Below are positions 7,046 through 10,886 of a DNA stretch of 10,886 nt, one piece after another. The stretch comes from Acidobacteriota bacterium. Its GTDB lineage: Bacteria; Acidobacteriota; Terriglobia; Terriglobales; Acidobacteriaceae. The position numbers were made by a program, and so were the translations under genes. The notes beneath the pieces were generated by a model. It saw only the letters and a program-made list of their open reading frames with translations, made no database searches and was not told where the DNA came from. Location: contig JAKBAG010000086.1 in the NCBI GenBank assembly GCA_021809235.1, positions 1 through 10,886 on the forward strand, in the 5' to 3' direction. The number at the start of each line of letters is the position of its first letter. Position 1 is the stretch's first letter.

Positions 7046-9423
7046 TGCATCCCTTTCCCGGCCATTTCCTTCTTGTTGATGGATAGCACCTGCTCCATGG
7101 CAGCCAGTGCACGACGCATCTGCGCCCGTGTTCCCACCGTGATGCGCACCAGACCATCACAGCCCGGGTCTGCCGATCGATCCCGCACCAGAACACCCTG
7201 CTGCCGCATGGAACGACAGAAGGCTGCATGCTCCGGACCAATCTCGACAAGCACAAAATTGGCATGGGATGGCCATCGTCGTACTGCTATGCTGTCCAGT
7301 CCTGCCTCGAACTCAGCCCGCGCAGCTAGTACCTCCTCCACATAGCGTGCCAGATACCCATCCTCGCTCAGCGCCGCGTCCAACGCAGCTAATGCTGCAG
7401 TGTTGACGCTGTATGGAGACAGCACCCGCCGCACCCAGCGGAGATTTTCCTCGCGTGACACCAGTGCGCCCAGCCGCAGACCCGCCAGACCGTAGGCCTT
7501 GGAAAAGGTGCGAGCCACCACCAGATTCGGCACCGTCGCAATTGCATCCACGACTGTTTCCCCATGGAAATGCACATAGGCCTCATCCACCAGCAGCATC
7601 GCCTGGGGTGCAGCTTTTGCCAGTGCCAGCAGATCCTCTCGGTCAGCTACCGCTCCGGTTGGGCTGTTGGGATTGGCAATCGCAATCAATCGTGTCGCCG
7701 GCGTTACGGCTGCCAGTAGTTGCGCCGCCGGATAGCGAAAATCTGCTTCCGCCGTCACACGCACGACACGTGCCTCCGTGGCCGCAGCATAGATTTCATA
7801 CATCGTATAGGTGGGCACAGGCAGCAGCAGTTCATCGCCTCTATCCAGATAGGTCTGGCACAGAAGATGAATCGCCTCATCCACTCCATTGGTCAGTACG
7901 ACTTCACCGGCCTGCACGCCCAGATGTGCTGCCACGCGCGCCTCCAGTGGACCACGCTCCGGATAGCGCGTCAGCGCCTCTTCCGTGAGCGCAGCCAAGG
8001 CCTCCAGCACGCGCGGTGAGCAGCCCTGCGTGTTCTCATTGAAGTCCAGTCTCAGCGCCTCTCGACTGCCCAGCGGGGGATGATACTCCGGCATCTGTCG
8101 CACGCGCGCACGCGGCTCTGGAAAGGAGATTGTCTCATCCATGCGAGCCGCGTCCATGCGCCCAAGAATCGCATTCTCATGTCCGGTCAATCCCTCCGCT
8201 CGCGCCAGCCTCGCCGCATGCGCACCCAGCATGCTCAGTGCGTCCTGCGAATACTCCTGCACCGTCATCAGCTTCAGAAAATCAAAGACGCTCAAGCCTC
8301 CTCGCAGCGCTGCCTGTCCATTCGTCGGCAGTGTATGGTTCGGCCCGGAGATATAGTCTCCCATCGGCTGCGGCGACCAAGCCCCCACAAACACACTGCC
8401 CGCATTCCGGACCCACTCCACATCCGCAGCAGAATCAACAGTCAGATGCTCTGGCGCCAGCGCATTTGCCATCGTGCGCATCTGCTGCACATCCACGACA
8501 ACGAACAGATGCCCATTCGCTTCCAGTGACTGTGCGGCCACCACATTGCCCGTAGCAGCTCGCTGTACCGCATCGCGCACTGCCAGCGCCAGCTCCATGC
8601 GGGGAGTCGCCAGAACAGCCAGTGCGTCAGGATCGTGTTCTGCTTGAGCCACCAGATCGGCAGCGATTGCATTGGGATCGCCACTCTCGCTGGCCACCAC
8701 AATCTCCGTGGGTCCGGCCTGCATATCGATTCCACAGTGCGCACTCCGGGCCACCAGCGTCTTGGCTGCAGTCACATACCGATTCCCCGGCCCCACAATC
8801 TTCCTCACCGGAGCAATCGACTCCGTGCCCCAGGCAAGCGCTGCTACAGCCTGCGCACCGCCCACGCGATAGAACTCCTTCACCCCCAGCAGATGAGCCG
8901 CCGCCAGCGTCTCCGGAGCAGGATTCGGTGAGACCACCACAATGCGCTCCACACCAGCGACCTGCGCCGGAATCACCGTCATCAGCATGGTGGAAAGCAA
9001 CGGATGCCGACCGCCAGGCACATAGCAACCGACGGCATCCAGCGCACGAATCACCTGCCCGACACGCAGGCCGCTGGATTCTCTCTCTTCAAATGCACGC
9101 GGCATCTGTCGCTCAGCAAATCGTCGGATACGTGCTGCCGCAAATCGCAGCGCATCCTGCATCGCAGGCTCCAGTTGCTCCCAGGCCTGCTGCATCGCTC
9201 GTTGCTCCATGGAAAGTGCTGCGCCCTGCGGTAGTTGATCCCACTTTTCCGCATAGCGTCGCAGCGCACGATCCCCGTCTGCTCGCACTGCTTCCACAAT
9301 CGCGATCACCTCCGGCAGCAGCGTTGACTCCAACGCTGCGCCTCGATCAATCAATCGCTGCAGTGCTGCCTGCGCCCGAGCGCGCTCAGCAGTGTCGGTA
9401 CTCTGCAGATTCCACAGTTGCAT
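7042..9423 (-). CDS. hisD-hisC: Bifunctional HisD-HisC fusion: histidinol dehydrogenase plus histidinol-phosphate aminotransferase
   Basis: One uninterrupted frame of 793 residues holds two complete enzymes. Residues 1 to about 425 are histidinol dehydrogenase, the final NAD-dependent two-step oxidation of histidinol to histidine. Its zinc ligands Q260, H263, D356 and H415 and catalytic E325-H326 (LAPEHL) are all present, as are GPGNRYV (211-217) and MQAGPTE (234-240). From about 432 to the end is a PLP-dependent class II-type aminotransferase (HisC): LDFNENTQG (459-467), ANPNSPTG (583-590), DEAY (613-616), the PLP lysine K642 in TFSKAYGLAGLR, and R760 for the substrate carboxylate. There is hardly any linker; HisC begins a few residues after the normal HisD end. 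The ATG has GGGAGA/AGG 4-8 nt upstream. I see no good ribosome-binding site at the internal Met codons 423, 428 or 444. A recent indel joining two genes cannot be excluded from one sequence. Confidence 0.93.
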   Translation of the reverse strand: MQLWNLQSTDTAERARAQAALQRLIDRGAALESTLLPEVIAIVEAVRADGDRALRRYAEKWDQLPQGAALSMEQRAMQQAWEQLEPAMQDALRFAAARIRRFAERQMPRAFEERESSGLRVGQVIRALDAVGCYVPGGRHPLLSTMLMTVIPAQVAGVERIVVVSPNPAPETLAAAHLLGVKEFYRVGGAQAVAALAWGTESIAPVRKIVGPGNRYVTAAKTLVARSAHCGIDMQAGPTEIVVASESGDPNAIAADLVAQAEHDPDALAVLATPRMELALAVRDAVQRAATGNVVAAQSLEANGHLFVVVDVQQMRTMANALAPEHLTVDSAADVEWVRNAGSVFVGAWSPQPMGDYISGPNHTLPTNGQAALRGGLSVFDFLKLMTVQEYSQDALSMLGAHAARLARAEGLTGHENAILGRMDAARMDETISFPEPRARVRQMPEYHPPLGSREALRLDFNENTQGCSPRVLEALAALTEEALTRYPERGPLEARVAAHLGVQAGEVVLTNGVDEAIHLLCQTYLDRGDELLLPVPTYTMYEIYAAATEARVVRVTAEADFRYPAAQLLAAVTPATRLIAIANPNSPTGAVADREDLLALAKAAPQAMLLVDEAYVHFHGETVVDAIATVPNLVVARTFSKAYGLAGLRLGALVSREENLRWVRRVLSPYSVNTAALAALDAALSEDGYLARYVEEVLAARAEFEAGLDSIAVRRWPSHANFVLVEIGPEHAAFCRSMRQQGVLVRDRSADPGCDGLVRITVGTRAQMRRALAAMEQVLSINKKEMAGKGMQ

Positions 9424-9495
9424 CTTACCTGTCTCCCACTTTCCTGGCGCAGTTGTTATGCATGATTTGCAGCAGGTCGTGACTAGAGCACCACA

Positions 9496-10371
9496 CTAAA
9501 GCACAACTTTATTCAGTGGATACTCGACAATTCCCGTCGCTCCAGCCTCTTTAAGACGTGGCACCACTTCGCGCACAGCTGACTCTTCGAGAATCGTATT
9601 GACTGCTGCCCACTCGGGATTGCTCTGCTCCGAAATGGTAGGGGAATTGAGAGCAGGAAGAACGGATAACACCCGCTCCAGATTCACCCGCCGTACATTC
9701 AGCATCAGGCCAACCTGGGACTGGGCATCAATAGCGGCCCGCAACATCAATGCAATCGAATCCAGCTTGCGCCGCTTCCACGGATCCTCACAAACCTTGC
9801 GGCTGGCGATCAGGTGCGTCTCGCTTTCCATCACGGTATCAATGATTGCCAGGCGGTTGGCACGCAGGCTGCTTCCGGTTTCGGTCACTTCCACAATGGC
9901 ATCAGCCAACATCGGCGGCTTGACTTCGGTGGCACCCCAGCTGAACTCCACCTTCACGTTTACGCCCTTCTGCTCAAAGTAGCGACGCGTCACCTCCACC
10001 AGTTCCGTGGCCACAATCTTGCCTTCCAGATCCTCAGCCCGAGTGATGCCGGAACCCTCCGGAACGGCCAACACCCAACGCACCTTACGCCGACTCTGCT
10101 TGGCATAGGTCAGTGACGCAATGCTGGTCAGCGTCAGCCCGCTTTCCACCACCCAGTCAATCCCTGTCAGGCCTGCATCCAGCGCTCCATGATCCACATA
10201 CCGCGCCATCTCCTGCGCGCGAATCAGCATGCACTCAATCTCCGGATCATCGATGGACGGGAAATAGGAGCGACCATCGGCATAGATGTTCCATCCAGCA
10301 CGACGAAATAAAGCAATCGTCGCATCCTGCAGACTTCCTTTGGGAATACCCAACCGCAGCTTACCGGACAT
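9496..10371 (-). CDS. hisG: ATP phosphoribosyltransferase, long form
   Basis: A 291-residue enzyme joining ATP and PRPP to give N1-phosphoribosyl-ATP, the first and feedback-controlled step of the pathway. The catalytic part has LRLGIPKGSLQ (5-15), GLTGIDWV (67-74) and the PRPP-binding loop EVTETGSSL (161-169). Residues from about 219 on (VGLMLNVRRVNLE to IVEYPLNKVVL) form the C-terminal ACT-like regulatory domain where histidine binds. It is therefore the hexameric long form and does not need HisZ. The ATG overlaps the end of hisI by 11 nt, with GAGGTGAG just upstream, so translation is coupled. It is followed by a 72-nt gap before hisDC, the only real gap in the operon. No terminator-like hairpin is visible in that gap. 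Confidence 0.97.
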   Translation of the reverse strand: MSGKLRLGIPKGSLQDATIALFRRAGWNIYADGRSYFPSIDDPEIECMLIRAQEMARYVDHGALDAGLTGIDWVVESGLTLTSIASLTYAKQSRRKVRWVLAVPEGSGITRAEDLEGKIVATELVEVTRRYFEQKGVNVKVEFSWGATEVKPPMLADAIVEVTETGSSLRANRLAIIDTVMESETHLIASRKVCEDPWKRRKLDSIALMLRAAIDAQSQVGLMLNVRRVNLERVLSVLPALNSPTISEQSNPEWAAVNTILEESAVREVVPRLKEAGATGIVEYPLNKVVL

Positions 10372-10726
10372 AGCTCACCTCTTCCGCCTGCCTGCTCTCC
10401 GTGATCACAATCGACTTGGTAAAGCAGGAAACCGTGCCCTCGTGGCAAACAAGTCCATCACCCTCCACGACCACGCGAAAGACAATCGCATCGTTGTCGC
10501 AATCCGTGGATGCCGTGACAATCCGCAGCCGGTTGCCGCTGGACTCTCCCTTCATCCAGAGCTTCTGGCGTGTTCTGCTCCAGAACGTTACATAGCCACT
10601 TGACAGGCTCATGGCATAGCTCGTCTCGTTCAGAAATCCAAGCATCAAAACTTCCCCGGTTGCAGCATCCTGCACAACACCAGGAATCAGTCCATCCATC
10701 TTGTTAAAGTCAATCTCGGGATTCAT
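10361..10726 (-). CDS. hisI: Phosphoribosyl-AMP cyclohydrolase (monofunctional HisI)
   Basis: A 121-residue zinc/magnesium enzyme that opens the adenine ring of phosphoribosyl-AMP, the third step of the pathway. Metal ligands are visible in D75-C76-D77-N78-D79 and in C94 and C101 of CHEGTVSCF. FWSRTRQKLWMKGESSGN (48-65) and QDAATGEVLML (19-29) are family signatures. It ends after the cyclohydrolase domain, so the HisE pyrophosphatase domain found in HisIE fusions is absent. I start it at the ATG at 10726, 7 nt after AAGGA (10738-10734). The adjacent ATG at 10729 is 4 nt from it, and an ATG at 10765 would add 13 residues that family members lack and that has no clear ribosome-binding site. It is the first his gene in this window. 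Confidence 0.95.
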   Translation of the reverse strand: MNPEIDFNKMDGLIPGVVQDAATGEVLMLGFLNETSYAMSLSSGYVTFWSRTRQKLWMKGESSGNRLRIVTASTDCDNDAIVFRVVVEGDGLVCHEGTVSCFTKSIVITESRQAEEVSYVR

Positions 10727-10733
10727 CATCAAG

Positions 10734-10738
10734 TCCTT
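10734..10738 (-). promoter_or_regulatory. Ribosome-binding site deciding the hisI start
   Basis: On the - strand AAGGA stands 4 nt before the first and 7 nt before the second of two adjacent ATG codons (10729 and 10726). This favours MNPEIDF as the N-terminus over the upstream ATG at 10765. Confidence 0.6.
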
Positions 10739-10774
10739 GTCACTTTCCAATTTGCATGGCCGCATGTGTAGCTT

Positions 10775-10880
10775 GCGGGCTCCGTGAAAAAAATAAAGCC
10801 CGCCGATGGGGTTCGGCGGGCAGTCCAGAGGAGGATACTTTTATTGTCTATATACCTCAGCTCACTTCATGACTGCCCGC
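10775..10880 (-). promoter_or_regulatory. Candidate attenuator: four mutually complementary leader segments before hisI
   Basis: Reading the - strand 5' to 3': segment A GCGGGCAGTC (10880-10871) is a perfect 10-nt complement of segment B GACTGCCCGC (10825-10816). B overlaps the 5' arm of the terminator, whose 3' arm is segment C (10806-10797). C can alternatively pair over 7 nt (GCGGGCT) with segment D AGCCCGC (10781-10775). A:B and the terminator B:C exclude each other, and so do B:C and C:D. This is the arrangement of amino-acid operon attenuators and of riboswitch expression platforms. No leader peptide with a His run, T-box sequence or known aptamer is visible, and the window ends 6 nt upstream of A. 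A chance match of A, or A being the 3' end of an upstream gene, remains possible. Confidence 0.45.
10787..10821 (-). terminator. Intrinsic terminator in the hisI leader (attenuator or end of an upstream gene)
   Basis: On the - strand GCCCGCCGA (10821-10813) pairs with TCGGCGGGC (10806-10798), a 9-bp stem with a 6-nt loop, followed at once by TTTATTTTTTT (10797-10787). This is a strong Rho-independent terminator reading in the direction of the his operon, about 60 nt before hisI. The 60 nt between it and the start codon hold no convincing promoter. It either attenuates the operon or ends an upstream gene on the same strand. Confidence 0.85.
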
Positions 10881-10886
10881 ATGCAT

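Noticed and set aside
7042..8154. Separate hisC gene starting at an internal Met (codons 423, 428 or 444 of the fused frame)
   Set aside because: No stop codon interrupts the frame from hisD and no clear ribosome-binding site precedes these Met codons; the fused reading is the direct one.
10839..10854. AT-rich stretch TATATAGACAAT as his promoter -10 region
   Set aside because: No -35 match at suitable spacing. A start there would put the terminator at the very 5' end of the transcript, which makes little sense.
10775..10886. T-box riboswitch controlling the his operon
   Set aside because: The conserved T-box bulge sequence (UGGNACCGCG-like) is not seen near the terminator, and the specifier stem would lie outside the window.

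Overview
The window carries ordinary housekeeping metabolism from a GC-rich bacterium. The gene content and several protein signatures fit Acidobacteriota (Terriglobia/Acidobacteriaceae-like): the HisA start LIPSIDLMGG with its THIDGEG motif, a long-form HisG, and an S15/CocE-type hydrolase. This assignment rests on remembered family features, not on a search.

Left part, + strand: the 3' end of a CocE/NonD-family hydrolase (1-873) is followed by a ~300-nt gap with inverted repeats. Next come prfA (release factor 1) and prmC (the methyltransferase that modifies release factors), overlapping by 11 nt as a two-gene unit. A separate YahK/CAD-type zinc alcohol dehydrogenase follows and ends at 4280. 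A near-perfect hairpin at 4315-4344 separates it from the convergent histidine genes.

Right part, - strand (10.7 kb down to 4.36 kb): a compact histidine biosynthesis operon, transcribed hisI - hisG - hisDC - hisB - hisH - hisF - hisA. Most junctions are 4-11 nt overlaps or TGATG-type contacts; the only real gap (72 nt) lies between hisG and hisDC. HisG makes phosphoribosyl-ATP, HisI opens the ring, HisA isomerises, HisH/HisF form imidazole-glycerol phosphate, HisB dehydrates it, the HisC domain transaminates, and the HisD domain oxidises histidinol to histidine. No hisE (PR-ATP pyrophosphatase) or histidinol-phosphate phosphatase gene is present, so both must lie elsewhere.

Two things stand out. 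First, hisD and hisC are one uninterrupted 793-codon reading frame with all key residues of both enzymes, a predicted bifunctional protein. Second, the hisI leader holds a strong intrinsic terminator on the operon's own strand. It sits inside a ladder of four mutually complementary segments (A:B, B:C, C:D), the layout expected of an attenuator, but the window ends before any leader peptide or sensor can be seen. I saw no mobile element, CRISPR array, tRNA or rRNA, and no clearly undescribed system beyond these two observations.
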